From Mesostigma viride (Eukaryota; Streptophyta; Mesostigmatophyceae; Mesostigmatales; Mesostigmataceae): a DNA stretch of 62,361 nt. Each line of letters starts with the position of its first letter. The first letter of the stretch is position 1. The position numbers and the translations under genes are program-made. The DNA lies in contig RPFO01001402.1 in the NCBI GenBank assembly GCA_009746045.1, positions 1 through 62,361 of the forward strand, given 5' to 3'. This document shows positions 20,909 to 30,658 of the stretch, one piece after another. Under the pieces are notes generated by a model. That model had not been told where the DNA came from. It searched no databases and saw only the letters and a program-made list of their open reading frames with translations.

Positions 20909-21706
20909 ATGGCTGGAAAACTAGAAACACATCCTTTATCATCTCATTTGACCTCTTTAAAAGTGGCTACCGACTGCAAAGAGATTGAGGCGACTCCAGC
21001 CTCCTCGCCCAAGTATGACATGCTTAAACCGACACACAACTTGCATAATGCGCACGATGTGAACATCTACAAGTATATCATCCGCGACGAGACTAGCAGT
21101 GACTCGTCTGAATCTGCAGCAAAAGAACACTACTGGACGAGAGACATGGAGGAGCTGGTGTATGGATGGGGCCAAAAGGGCGTGGGGTTCCGCAACATGC
21201 ATGAAATGGCGGCAGCCCACAATGCGGTGTGGTTCAATGCCATCGGTATCCCTTCCATAATCCTGTCTGCCGTCGCAGGCACAAGTTCGTTGTCCAAGTT
21301 GAACGATTGCAGTTCGCCAACCATGTCCTTGGCCATTGGGATTGTCAGCATTACCGTGTCTGCGCTCACAAGTGTACAAAACTTCATGCAGTTCTCCAAG
21401 CGGGCGGAGCGCCACAAACAGGCCGCACACAAGTTTTCGGCTTTCTTCAGAGAAATAGATTCTGAGCTTACTAAGCCCAGGGCACACAGACAGAATCCGT
21501 TCGAGTTCATTCAGATTTGCAGGCTCATGCTGGACAATCTTGTGTCGCGGGGGCCGGCCATCCCATCATATATTGTAAAGCGGTACAAAAGCATGGTTGA
21601 TGATAAAGAGGGGATGTCACCTTTTGAGCCTCATGAGCGTGTAAATGTGAGAGTGAGAAGAGACAGCGAAGCGCCGGATGCGGTTCGTATTATGGAGAAA
21701 AAATAG
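20909..21706 (+). CDS. SLATT-type two-transmembrane protein
   Basis: The 265-aa protein has a helical entry segment (YGWGQKGVGFRNMHEMA, about 90-106), two hydrophobic helices (WFNAIGIPSIILSAVAGTS and SLAIGIVSITVSALTSV) and a long following helix (AERHKQAAHKFSAFFREI). This layout is that of SLATT domains, 2-TM proteins thought to form pores or act as effectors with nucleotide-signal systems in bacteria, and also found alone in large DNA viruses. No nucleotide-sensor or cyclase gene is next to it. The ATG at 20909 is preferred over an in-frame GTG at 20894. Assignment is by pattern, not alignment. Confidence 0.6.
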   Translation: MAGKLETHPLSSHLTSLKVATDCKEIEATPASSPKYDMLKPTHNLHNAHDVNIYKYIIRDETSSDSSESAAKEHYWTRDMEELVYGWGQKGVGFRNMHEMAAAHNAVWFNAIGIPSIILSAVAGTSSLSKLNDCSSPTMSLAIGIVSITVSALTSVQNFMQFSKRAERHKQAAHKFSAFFREIDSELTKPRAHRQNPFEFIQICRLMLDNLVSRGPAIPSYIVKRYKSMVDDKEGMSPFEPHERVNVRVRRDSEAPDAVRIMEKK

Positions 21707-21741
21707 TGACAATTTAATTTATCAATCCATACTGTACGAGA

Positions 21742-21942
21742 ATGCTTCTATTGCACGCCATCCCGATATACGTGATCGTGTCCTACATCCTCATTAAATG
21801 GAAGCCTCGCTGCATGTTCGAGGATGATGGACGCCCCGTGAAGTTTGGACTGGGACCTAGGCAAACCCTGATGCCGTTTTGGCTCGCGGCACTTGTGGTT
21901 AGCTTGTATATCCCTGTCATGATGCTTCGAGGACGCGCTTAG
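21742..21942 (+). CDS. Small two-helix membrane protein
   Basis: A 66-aa protein with hydrophobic segments at both ends (LLLHAIPIYVIVSYILI and MPFWLAALVVSLYIPVMML) separated by a short polar loop. This suggests a hairpin in a membrane, possibly in the virion's inner membrane. No family recognised. AATAAA is present downstream at about 21970. Confidence 0.55.
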   Translation: MLLLHAIPIYVIVSYILIKWKPRCMFEDDGRPVKFGLGPRQTLMPFWLAALVVSLYIPVMMLRGRA

Positions 21943-22001
21943 AAACGTCGGTAAAAATTCAATGCATAACAATAAACACGAGCCCCTTCTACCAAGTAGC
22001 C

Positions 22002-22238
22002 ATGGGCTCTCAACTCACTGCCTGCCCCACTGAGGATTGCGACGGGTGCGAGTGGTGCTGCTCCCGCCCGCTGCAGGAATTGCCGGACCATTTCCAGTCC
22101 ATGTACAGGGATGAGATCCTAAACCTGTACTTGTCCATGAAACATCAATGCGAGTCTTGCGGGTACCCCCTCTTGCAAAACGTGACATTGGCCGCATTTG
22201 AGGACTTTGTGGTCGCAAATTCGAGGATGTACCAATAA
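22002..22238 (+). CDS. Small Cys-rich protein with N-myristoylation motif
   Basis: A 78-aa protein beginning MGSQLT, a good N-myristoylation signal. Cysteine pairs (CPTEDCDGCEWCC, and CESC) could bind zinc or form disulfides. This combination suggests a small membrane-associated virion or host-interaction protein, but no family is recognised. The stop codon lies inside an AATAAA sequence at 22234-22239, and the convergent exonuclease gene ends nine bases later. Confidence 0.5.
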   Translation: MGSQLTACPTEDCDGCEWCCSRPLQELPDHFQSMYRDEILNLYLSMKHQCESCGYPLLQNVTLAAFEDFVVANSRMYQ

Positions 22239-22246
22239 ACTGTAAA

Positions 22247-23134
22247 CTACTTTGAAATGAAACTAAATTGCTCCATATTGTTCAAATCGACTTCTGCATC
22301 ACAATCAATGGTTTTCATTTGCGTCATGACCACCTCGGGTGAAGAGGGGCGCGGCAAAGTACGCGCATCTGGCTTCTCTACGAAGGGATAGCACGTGTCG
22401 ATAGTCACTTCCACCACTCTTCTTCGTTTTCCATTTCTCCGTTGCTCATCGTCGTCGTCACCCGACGAGGAGGACGCGTAGAAGAGGCCTTTTGTTTTCA
22501 GGTACTCCAGGCCCCCATTGTCCATCGCTTCTACCCAGTCGTCCCTGAACTTTTGCATGAGGGGGAGCTTTTGACGAAACCAGTTGCGATCACGTTTGAT
22601 TTCCAGTTGGTCGTATTCCATCTCCGCCCACGTGGACGCGGGCCTGAACTGTACAAAATGGCACACGTCCAGGTTCAATATCTCCATCAACACCTGCACC
22701 TGGGGCACATAGTAGGATGGTATCTCGTGCTTGATCTCCCTCTTTAAGGGACACTTGATCTCAACAAGCACACCATCTGCCGTGACACGGTCAGGGCTCC
22801 CTCCCAGCCACGAGTGCAGAGGGTGCGATATCAGGCCGAACTCAAAGCACCTTTTACCCGTGCGCTTGACGTACTCGTTGGCAGCAATTTCCTCGTTGAT
22901 GTTGCCGTGCCGTGTCGCTACATTCCCTTGAAACACGCACCTGTTGTCACCTAGCTTTTTCCTCAGAAGCTTGGTGGTAGTTTCATAGGGGTTCTCTCCG
23001 ATAGCGGCGGCCACGTCAGACGCTGTCAACATGCGGTTCCGTATTGCGTACCATTCAGGCGACTTCTGAGGCGCCGTTGTCATCTTCAACAACTCCGCCA
23101 CCGCCGGGTGCAACTCGCCACTCGACTCCTCCAT
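22247..23134 (-). CDS. YqaJ-type viral recombinase (lambda-exonuclease-like nuclease)
   Basis: The 295-aa protein has the PD-(D/E)xK exonuclease layout of YqaJ/lambda Exo proteins: SPEWYAIRNRMLTASDVAAA near the start, a GSPDRV motif, then VEIKCPLK, the catalytic E-x-K, and later YYVPQVQVLME. It would resect DNA ends for single-strand annealing recombination or for processing replication concatemers. It is next to, and on the same strand as, the Holliday junction resolvase, about 50 bases apart, so the two may be co-expressed. The C-terminal 80 residues are charged and probably flexible. Confidence 0.85.
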   Translation of the reverse strand: MEESSGELHPAVAELLKMTTAPQKSPEWYAIRNRMLTASDVAAAIGENPYETTTKLLRKKLGDNRCVFQGNVATRHGNINEEIAANEYVKRTGKRCFEFGLISHPLHSWLGGSPDRVTADGVLVEIKCPLKREIKHEIPSYYVPQVQVLMEILNLDVCHFVQFRPASTWAEMEYDQLEIKRDRNWFRQKLPLMQKFRDDWVEAMDNGGLEYLKTKGLFYASSSSGDDDDEQRRNGKRRRVVEVTIDTCYPFVEKPDARTLPRPSSPEVVMTQMKTIDCDAEVDLNNMEQFSFISK

Positions 23135-23185
23135 GGCAGCCAATATACTATCGCCTCTCTATATTTGCATATGGATGAACGCACC

Positions 23186-23797
23186 TCACAGGTCAACAAC
23201 AGTTTTTGCAGCGACGGCAGACTGCTTTGACCAGTGTTCATACAGCGCAACAAGGGCGTGGAGTAGTGCATCAGCGGCATCGTCCTTTTTGGGAAGAGAG
23301 TGGAAATACTTCATGTACACCGGATACTTCTCCAGTATCTGCAGCGTCTGCTCAATGGCTACCCTCTTGTTCCTGCGATAAGAGTTTTGGATCGAGCAAT
23401 TGATCTCGGGGCCTGAGTATATCTTCAATTTCTTCAAGGGAGAAGAGAACTGAATTGCCATGGGCCTCAACAATGGCGAGCAAGGGGGGGCGTGGATGAG
23501 ATGGGTCTCAAAAAACACCTGTATGGCGTGGCTCATCACCTTCATCTTCACACTGGTCTTTGTTTGTCTCTCAATCACTACCTTGTCTGCGCACCCCAGC
23601 ACGTCGATGCGCTTGTACAACTCCGGGGGCAGGTGTCTGCACGCCTCGTCTAGCGTGCGCGCGTTCAGGTCGATCACTTCCCACCCCAATATCTCGAACG
23701 GTACACCACTCGCATTTTCGTTCCCTGGTCCATCGCTCAATTTCACCACGCAATACGCTAGGTTCGTGATGCCCACGTCAAAACTCAGCACAATCAT
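23186..23797 (-). CDS. Holliday junction resolvase, poxvirus A22 type
   Basis: The 203-aa protein has a RuvC-like RNase H fold nuclease pattern: an N-terminal VLSFDVGITNLAYC with the first catalytic Asp, an ERQTKTSVKM motif with the catalytic Glu and a C-terminal KKDDAADALLHAL with the last acidic residues. This matches the A22 family that resolves branched DNA and concatemers in large DNA viruses. All catalytic acids are present. It shares a 30-base AT-rich divergent promoter region with the gene at 23828. Confidence 0.85.
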   Translation of the reverse strand: MIVLSFDVGITNLAYCVVKLSDGPGNENASGVPFEILGWEVIDLNARTLDEACRHLPPELYKRIDVLGCADKVVIERQTKTSVKMKVMSHAIQVFFETHLIHAPPCSPLLRPMAIQFSSPLKKLKIYSGPEINCSIQNSYRRNKRVAIEQTLQILEKYPVYMKYFHSLPKKDDAADALLHALVALYEHWSKQSAVAAKTVVDL

Positions 23798-23827
23798 TGC
23801 CAATTATATATTATACCCTACTATAAT
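23798..23827. promoter_or_regulatory. AT-rich divergent promoter
   Basis: The 30 bases between two divergent start codons are almost all A/T and contain TATATTATA and TATAATA. Similar A/T blocks precede other viral starts, for example at 58591-58611 (TATAATAG) and 13631-13640, and probably act as promoters for a viral or host polymerase. Confidence 0.45.
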
Positions 23828-24343
23828 ATGTATCCCATTCAGAACGTACCCCTCAGCAACCTCAACAATTTGTACGGAGGCGTGTCCCTTACACCCACCA
23901 GACCTGGGGACAGCGCGTTTGCAGCCGACGTGTACCCCGTGTACCACGAGGTGATGGGCATTGACAACATTGCGCGCATCCAGGACAGCGTGCGGGCTTC
24001 ATGGGGCGTGGACGTGCCAGCGCAAGAGGTGGCGCAGACGGCGCGATCCGTGTACAGCATGCGAGGAGATGCCACGTTCATGGAGCGAGTGTTGGTGCAG
24101 AAAAAGGATTACGGCGGCATTTGGGACCTGGTAGGCTCCATCAACCGCGACGTGGCGAACCGACTGGGCAAACAGAACAGCGTGTACTCAAACTTGCCAG
24201 ACTACGAGCGGTATGCACGCGTGTTCCTGGGAGACGAGCAGCCTGACAACGCCGTGATCCCTCACCCATCCTACACCTCCTACAACCGGAGCGCGTGCAC
24301 CGATTACTTGGACGGATCAAACATCCTTGGCGAGTTTGCTTAA
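23828..24343 (+). CDS. Unknown protein, possible virion component
   Basis: A 171-aa protein with no recognised domain, predicted soluble, with many Tyr, Asp and Asn residues and an N-terminal Asn/Leu-rich segment. The composition resembles small virion structural proteins, but this is only an impression. It begins immediately after the divergent A/T-rich promoter and is followed, 38 bases after its stop, by the DUF5832-like gene on the same strand. Confidence 0.5.
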   Translation: MYPIQNVPLSNLNNLYGGVSLTPTRPGDSAFAADVYPVYHEVMGIDNIARIQDSVRASWGVDVPAQEVAQTARSVYSMRGDATFMERVLVQKKDYGGIWDLVGSINRDVANRLGKQNSVYSNLPDYERYARVFLGDEQPDNAVIPHPSYTSYNRSACTDYLDGSNILGEFA

Positions 24344-24381
24344 AACGGCTCACAATTTTTGGCGTGGTATAGGAAAGGAAC

Positions 24382-25038
24382 ATGGAGGGTCGTGGCAAGT
24401 TCGTGAACATGGGCGTGGGCGCTCCCATCCTCTTGACAGAGGAAGAGCACGCGTCCTTCCAATCCACGGGCGCAATGCCATCGTGGGTCGAGAACCGCGA
24501 ACCAGCCACAAGCAACGACGCCTCCGCCGAACAAAAGAGCCCTTTTGACGCATCGCTAGACAAGTCGGCCCACCCTTCTGCGCCCACGAAGCCATCGCAG
24601 GAGGCGAAGGCCGACCCACACCATCTGCACGTGCACGGACAGAACTACGCCGTGGTCAGCGTGGTCGTGCCCCCCCAGAGCAACCACATGGCTCTCAAGC
24701 TGCGAGGGGTGTTTGACACCACTGACAAGGCTTCCGAGCACGCAAAGGAGCTAATGAAGCACGACCCCAACTTCGACATTTTCGTGGTCGCCATGTACAA
24801 TTGGCTGGTCCTCCCCTTGCCAGATGACATCAGGGGAGAGATTAAGCACGAGTACGTAGATGACATGATGGCCAAGATCATGGACAGCTACCACAGCGAG
24901 CGAGAGAGGGTGAAGCATTTCAATGACAAGCGTATCCAGGAGACGCGACACGCTGGTGAACAGGGTCAGTTGGGTGGCATCCAAGAGGACATTGCCACCA
25001 AGACGGAGATTTGTTTGGGCGAGGCTGAAAGTGCTTAG
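24382..25038 (+). CDS. DUF5832-like conserved giant virus protein
   Basis: The 218-aa protein has a disordered N-terminal third followed by a compact domain (about 85-160) with the pattern LKLRGVFDTTDKASEHAKEL, DPNFDIFVVAMYNWLVLP, characteristic of a family conserved across Nucleocytoviricota and known to me as DUF5832. A Lys/Glu/Arg-rich helix follows. Function is unknown, and abundance in virions has been reported for relatives as far as I recall. It is the last gene before the repeat region at 25.06 kb. Confidence 0.6.
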   Translation: MEGRGKFVNMGVGAPILLTEEEHASFQSTGAMPSWVENREPATSNDASAEQKSPFDASLDKSAHPSAPTKPSQEAKADPHHLHVHGQNYAVVSVVVPPQSNHMALKLRGVFDTTDKASEHAKELMKHDPNFDIFVVAMYNWLVLPLPDDIRGEIKHEYVDDMMAKIMDSYHSERERVKHFNDKRIQETRHAGEQGQLGGIQEDIATKTEICLGEAESA

Positions 25039-25060
25039 AGACTAGGTCAACCCAGCAGCA

Positions 25061-25149
25061 TGTCGCGTTTGCGTGCCATTATATCCTAGCCTATCACTTG
25101 GAAGGCATATCCATAGCAATAGAGTACTCTTGTGTGTGATCCACTATAT
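25061..25149 (+). repeat. 89-bp repeat A, copy 1
   Basis: An 89-bp sequence starting TGTCGCGTTTGCGTGCC occurs identically here and at 26145-26233. The two copies flank the first copy of the 993-bp repeat B with only one base on each side between them. There is no open frame of note. Confidence 0.85.
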
Positions 25150-25150
25150 C

Positions 25151-26143
25151 GGCAGCGCAGCCAGCCGATATTTATATTATGAAGATTGCAATAATGCTTT
25201 ATGATGAAAGCAATGCCCAAACCATTCATTCCATAACATTTGACAAATTACAATGAATGCCGAGTTGTGCTGCCGCAACTGTAAGAGTAACTACATATCC
25301 TTGAGACCCATCGAAATCACCACAGACCGACCATGACGCCACTGTGGCGCAACAGTGTTTACTTACGTCATAATCTATATCAACTGTGTGACTCTGCGCT
25401 CATGTCCCAGTTACTGGCACAGTGGCCAACGACGAACCGGCCCTTTCCCGGGACTGTTCCCGGGTCAGCAGAACGTTTCTCGTCCACAATGCCAACAACA
25501 TCCCAACCGGATCAAACCATTGTCAATCTTATCAACCATCGTCATGGCAACGACATGCAACCACTCACGGGGGCTGCTCCGGGCTGTTCGAGAAGTTTAA
25601 CCCCATGAAGACAACAAACTAGTTGTGAGGGAGAGAAACGAGCGAACAACGACCACCATGGCCGCTGCGCTGCTCCTAAATACCTCCAAAAATCCCGGCA
25701 TCCATGCGCTGTCGCATTTGCCAGCAAGCCGCCTGACGTGCAGTTAGACTGCCAGCAAAATGCAGAGCAAGTCTGTTCGACAACCACGTGCGAGCCAGCA
25801 CACCGCACACTACGATCTGCGTATCTAGCTTTGTCAGATGGACTGAACATCATTCCGTCTGGACAATACAAAAGATTCATAACTGCCAAATGTCACGCAC
25901 CGGAATATTGCGCAAGCCACCAAGGCTTTGCGCCCCAAAGTCTTGCGCCTGAACCTAAGTCAGGTCACCTAAGACTGTCACTCTAGAAATTCAGGCCTTT
26001 CCGGCGCGGCGCTCCACACCGGCCCAAGGAACAAAGCCTGCGGCCTACTGAATCGGAACCAACCAAACGTCGGTAACGATTCCGATTACGGCAACCGCGT
26101 AACTTCTTGAGTGCACGGACGTAAATGATCACGGACGTGACAG
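25151..26143 (+). repeat. 993-bp repeat B, copy 1
   Basis: This copy is almost identical to 26599-27591; the one difference I noticed is near 25662 (ATGGCCGC versus ATGGGCGC). It has no convincing gene; several short frames exist on both strands but have no domain character. It contains a GC-rich CCCGGG hairpin near 25446-25461 and an AT-rich left end. No terminal inverted repeats are seen. It may be a duplicated noncoding segment or an unclassified mobile element. Confidence 0.85.
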
Positions 26144-26144
26144 C

Positions 26145-26233
26145 TGTCGCGTTTGCGTGCCATTATATCCTAGCCTATCACTTGGAAGGCATATCCATAG
26201 CAATAGAGTACTCTTGTGTGTGATCCACTATAT
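26145..26233 (+). repeat. 89-bp repeat A, copy 2
   Basis: This copy is identical to 25061-25149. After it the sequence diverges into a segment seen only once. Confidence 0.85.
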
Positions 26234-26598
26234 TCCCCCCACTTTTTAGCTCGAAAAAATGAAGAGCCAAAAAGTCAAAAAGAGGATCACATAGGGAAAA
26301 AAAAATTCCCACGACAGGACCACACATGCTTTTCAAATAGGCTAAGCAATAACCTCTTCAGTGCTTTTTCAAGGATAAGCATAATCCTCTTCATGGCTTT
26401 TTCAAGGATAAGCCTAATCCTCTTCATAGCTTTTTAAAGGATAAGCTTAATCCTCTTCCAAGTGCTTGATTCTGCAAGCAGCTTGGGTATATCTCCGGCT
26501 CAGGCTGTCCGAACTGAACCCGCCAAGGGTTGTTCGCTCGTTTAAATAAAGTGGAAATGATAGGTGTGGTCCTTGACGGCACCACCACCTTCATGACA
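26234..26598. other. Single-copy spacer with 33-bp tandem repeats
   Basis: No gene is seen. At 26353-26451 there are three tandem 33-bp units, each built as CCTCTTCA plus GCTTTTTCAAGGATAAGC plus TAAT with small differences, and a partial fourth to about 26462. Each unit holds an imperfect dyad between AGGATAAGC and its surroundings. A homopurine A run lies at 26297-26306. Confidence 0.6.
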
Positions 26599-27591
26599 GG
26601 CAGCGCAGCCAGCCGATATTTATATTATGAAGATTGCAATAATGCTTTATGATGAAAGCAATGCCCAAACCATTCATTCCATAACATTTGACAAATTACA
26701 ATGAATGCCGAGTTGTGCTGCCGCAACTGTAAGAGTAACTACATATCCTTGAGACCCATCGAAATCACCACAGACCGACCATGACGCCACTGTGGCGCAA
26801 CAGTGTTTACTTACGTCATAATCTATATCAACTGTGTGACTCTGCGCTCATGTCCCAGTTACTGGCACAGTGGCCAACGACGAACCGGCCCTTTCCCGGG
26901 ACTGTTCCCGGGTCAGCAGAACGTTTCTCGTCCACAATGCCAACAACATCCCAACCGGATCAAACCATTGTCAATCTTATCAACCATCGTCATGGCAACG
27001 ACATGCAACCACTCACGGGGGCTGCTCCGGGCTGTTCGAGAAGTTTAACCCCATGAAGACAACAAACTAGTTGTGAGGGAGAGAAACGAGCGAACAACGA
27101 CCACCATGGGCGCTGCGCTGCTCCTAAATACCTCCAAAAATCCCGGCATCCATGCGCTGTCGCATTTGCCAGCAAGCCGCCTGACGTGCAGTTAGACTGC
27201 CAGCAAAATGCAGAGCAAGTCTGTTCGACAACCACGTGCGAGCCAGCACACCGCACACTACGATCTGCGTATCTAGCTTTGTCAGATGGACTGAACATCA
27301 TTCCGTCTGGACAATACAAAAGATTCATAACTGCCAAATGTCACGCACCGGAATATTGCGCAAGCCACCAAGGCTTTGCGCCCCAAAGTCTTGCGCCTGA
27401 ACCTAAGTCAGGTCACCTAAGACTGTCACTCTAGAAATTCAGGCCTTTCCGGCGCGGCGCTCCACACCGGCCCAAGGAACAAAGCCTGCGGCCTACTGAA
27501 TCGGAACCAACCAAACGTCGGTAACGATTCCGATTACGGCAACCGCGTAACTTCTTGAGTGCACGGACGTAAATGATCACGGACGTGACAG
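26599..27591 (+). repeat. 993-bp repeat B, copy 2
   Basis: This is the second copy of repeat B. On its left is TGACAG, and the repeat itself ends in TGACAG, so the copy may be bounded by a 6-base direct repeat of the kind left by an insertion. Its right end supplies the last codons and stop of the small gene at 27577-27864. Confidence 0.85.
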
Positions 27592-27864
27592 GACGCTGTG
27601 GACAACCCACAATACAATGAGACCGAGCATGATTTCGCCAATGATTTCTTCATTAAAAATACGCAAGTCGATTCCCAACTCATCCAGAATATTCACTAAA
27701 GAAAGTATGCCGATGATCTCGCTCTTGACTGTCTTTGATCCCCAGGCCTGACTGCTGGGATTGGTTGGCCGCAACGCCCGTACAGCTGATGCGTTGGCTG
27801 ACCATGTAGGATGGGCCATGTAAATAGACGTCATTCCAGGCAGCGCTTTAACATATCCCTGCAT
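27577..27864 (-). CDS. Small protein with C-terminal hydrophobic helix, 3' end altered by repeat B
   Basis: A 95-aa frame with ATG start. The C-terminal part (EEIIGEIMLGLIVLWVV) is a likely membrane anchor. The last four codons and the stop come from repeat B, so the original C-terminus is probably lost or changed. No family is recognised. About 130 bases separate it from the D5 gene, with a run of eight T upstream of its start on the plus strand. Confidence 0.4.
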   Translation of the reverse strand: MQGYVKALPGMTSIYMAHPTWSANASAVRALRPTNPSSQAWGSKTVKSEIIGILSLVNILDELGIDLRIFNEEIIGEIMLGLIVLWVVHSVLSRP

Positions 27865-27997
27865 TTTTTTTGCGTGCTACCTTCATAGCGCTGCACTACA
27901 TGGACCCAAAAGTAGAGCACGTGCGTGCCCACACAAGGTTCGCGCAGAGTGGAGCACGGCACACGGTGTTCACGTGCATCACGCCCCCCACGCACAA

Positions 27998-30222
27998 TTA
28001 AACGTTGGGGACGTTGTCGTTGAAGGCGGCGTTCATGTCGGGGTTCTCCATGTCGAAGTCCACGCCGTACACGTAGAAGCCCCTCTTCCTGTGCATGGAG
28101 TTGCGGGGGTAGGTCTTCGTGACCTTCTCGAAGACCACCCTGATCTGGAACTCGGTGAAGACGTGCTTGTAGTAGTCATCATCAAGGGTCGCCTTCAGAC
28201 GCCGGTCGCGCGCCATCAGCCACTCCTGGTACTTGCGCTGGAAGATCTCCCACGGACAATAGAGCTCCTCTCCCCTCTCCACCCACGACACGGTGGTGAG
28301 GAAGGTCATGAGCGGGTTGGTGGCTTGTTGCGACTCGTTCCCCCAAGCATGGAACTCGGGGGGCAGGATATCGTGCACATCCCTGGCACCCAGCTTCTGA
28401 TTGAACGCGCGGAAGGCGCGGTTCCCCTTGACGATAATAAGCCCCATATTCCTCTCGATCTTCTTGTCCATCATGGTGTCCTGCCCCTGCGGCTTCTTGT
28501 CAAACGGGAAGATGATGAGACGGCGGAACACGGCGCCGGCATTGTCCCCTTTCCAAAAGGCGCGGTTGCCCGCAGCCAGGAAGGGGGCCTTCCACACAGC
28601 CGACACGGCGTCCTTGTGCTTTCGCGCCATGTTAAGGCGCTCACCACTCACGAGAGAGAGGAACTCAGACTGGGTGAGCGAGAAGGTCTCGTTGAGCTCA
28701 TAGCTGTAGATGGCAAACTTGTCAAGGTGCTGCGACAGGCCAAACACGGACTCGATGTTGTTGGACACCACACCGGCGTCCTCGCCGTACATCAACTCCA
28801 CAATCTTTACGAGGGTGGACTTACCCGAACCCGCCACTCCCTTGAAATACGCCATCACGTCATTACCCGATAGCTCCTTGGTGTCGTACAGCATCCTGCC
28901 CACCGCCAGAGCCCAGTAGGCCTTCATCACCGGCAGACTGAACTCCTGGTCATCCAGGATCTTGTGCACAGGGTCCACAATGATGTCCTCCCACCCCCCG
29001 TGTCATAGTCTCCCTTGAACTCGTCCCCCTCAAACAGCTCCAGTGGCAACTCAACTTCTGGGAAGTACCTGCATGCCCCCACGTCCTCTGACAACCCTTC
29101 CGTGGGGTACGGGTAGAACACATCATCATTGGCCTTGTATACACCGTTCTTGAAGGCAAACACGTGTCGGTCGCGGGGGCGGACGGGGAAGTCACCGGTG
29201 GAAGAAGCACTGATGAGCTCAATGACCTTCTTCCGCGTGCCGGCTTCACGCGTGGCCATTCTCCACAAAATGGGGTCATGCATGTCCGTCTGTTGCGCAA
29301 CCCACTCGGAGACGGTGGTGTATCGCTCCCAGTAGTGAGTGTCGTGACCGTCCTTCGTCAGCACGCGTCTGTACACTCCGTCATCCCCCTCCGGGCCTCT
29401 GCGCACACCGTCCACATACCACTTGTTGGTCAGGATCACGAGCAGCTTCTGGAAGTCATTAATCTCTCCGCACCCGCTGCTGAGACGCACCATCATCTTC
29501 ATAAACATCTCTCTCACTTTGGGTGGCACCCTCGTTTCCATGATTCCACACAGCCCCTCCCGCATGGTATACAGTCGGGCGCTGGCGCCGTACAACACAC
29601 CCATCATGGAAAACTCCTGAACCTCCTCCATCCTGCCAACGACCGCAAGCAGCCTGGACACCGCCGCCGCCAGACGCTTGTTGAGCCTCTCGTACACCTC
29701 CTGGACATTAGGGCAGTGATACACCGTGTCAAGACACTCTGCCAACTTGAGCCTCAGGTCCCCATCACTCATGGACCCTGGTTCGGGGTTGTAGAGACAG
29801 AATATGTCACTCAATATGTCTGCTGGGTGCGCGTCCACGACACCGCTTTGGACCATGCGCGCAAAATCCAGGCAGCGGGTGGTGTCGTATTTTGCGACCT
29901 CAGTGATGAATCCGACCACACTGTCTTCGTCTGCAAGGAGGACCCTGAATTCCTCCATTGTGAAGGCAGGTTGTCCTGGCGCGTCGGAAGGTTCCTCATC
30001 GTGCTGTGAGTCTTCAAGAGGCACGTCGGGACGCTCGTTGTCTTCAGGTGGCGAAGACGATTCGGCGTCGTTTTCGGGCTCGTGGCTGGAGCTTGATTCG
30101 CCCACCCTCCTTCTTTTATTTCCAGCTAAGTCAGTATCCATGGAGTGGACAAATTGAGGCTGTGGACGCTTTGTATCCGCTTGAGAGCGTGTGTGGGTGT
30201 GCCTTGTCTCACTTCCATGCAT
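27998..30222 (-). CDS. D5-type primase/helicase (SF3 helicase), split by one frameshift
   Basis: The N-terminal frame (28927-30222) has an acidic disordered head and a D5_N-like region ending in HVFAFKNGVYKANDD. The C-terminal frame (27998-28978) is a superfamily 3 helicase: Walker A in GVAGSGKS, Walker B-like IYSYELNE, and the sensor region AAGNRAFW, then an arginine finger segment. The two meet at a run of six G (minus strand; 28994-28999), where one more G would make a continuous protein of about 715-740 aa. The helicase drives viral replication forks, and the separate AEP primase at 18782-20260 probably works with it. The start could be 30222 or the ATG at 30141. Confidence 0.8.
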
Positions 30223-30658
30223 TCTTCATACTTGTACAAACACAAAAAACTGCAGATGTAATCGAACACCCGTCCAAAACGCGCGCTGACGTGTCGCGCG
30301 GAGATCTTTCGCCAGAGATCTACTTGCTGGGCTGGGTCTGCGTTGGAAAGATCTCTAGCTTGAGGAGCAACCGTACGGAAATATCGTCTGGTCGTACTCG
30401 CCGCCCAAAAAAGATCCAACGTGGCGCCGTACAGTCGTGGATCTCTGACGCGGTACCGTCCGACAAAATAACATCTGGCGCGGCGCTGTACAGTCACAGA
30501 TCTCAGGTGAGTCAGAGATCTCCGGCGGTTATGCCACGCGTGCTGAAAATATCTGCCGGGTCGTGTCTGTCACTCTACAAGGGGAAAAGGTTTGTCTCTG
30601 GAAACCAAGGCACACACACCAGAGACACAAAAAGCCATAGCCAACTTGGGCTTTCCCT
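30223..30658. promoter_or_regulatory. AGATCT-rich divergent regulatory region 1
   Basis: This region lies between the D5 gene and the KilA-N gene, which diverge. It has five AGATCT palindromes at 30302, 30316, 30349, 30498 and 30516, along with GGCGCC/GGCGCGGCGC, CCGTACGG and GTACAGTC motifs. It also contains ACACCCGTCCAAAA, which recurs at about 60800. AGATCT is otherwise scattered at roughly one per several kb in this window, so the cluster is unlikely to be chance. Confidence 0.55.

Noticed and set aside
26353-26462. CRISPR-like array
   Set aside because: The units are directly adjacent without unique spacers, so it is a simple tandem repeat.
25333-27434. Short frames repeated in both copies of repeat B (for example MTPLWRNSVYL)
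   Set aside because: They have no domain character, no clear start context and occur on both strands; identity of the copies alone explains their repetition.
27974-28873. Long plus-strand frame of 299 aa opposite the D5 helicase
   Set aside because: It is His/Val/Leu-rich with no domain character and runs antisense to a well-supported SF3 helicase, so it is a codon-bias shadow.
29164-30009. Long plus-strand frame opposite the D5 N-terminus
   Set aside because: Composition and overlap with D5 show it as an antisense shadow.
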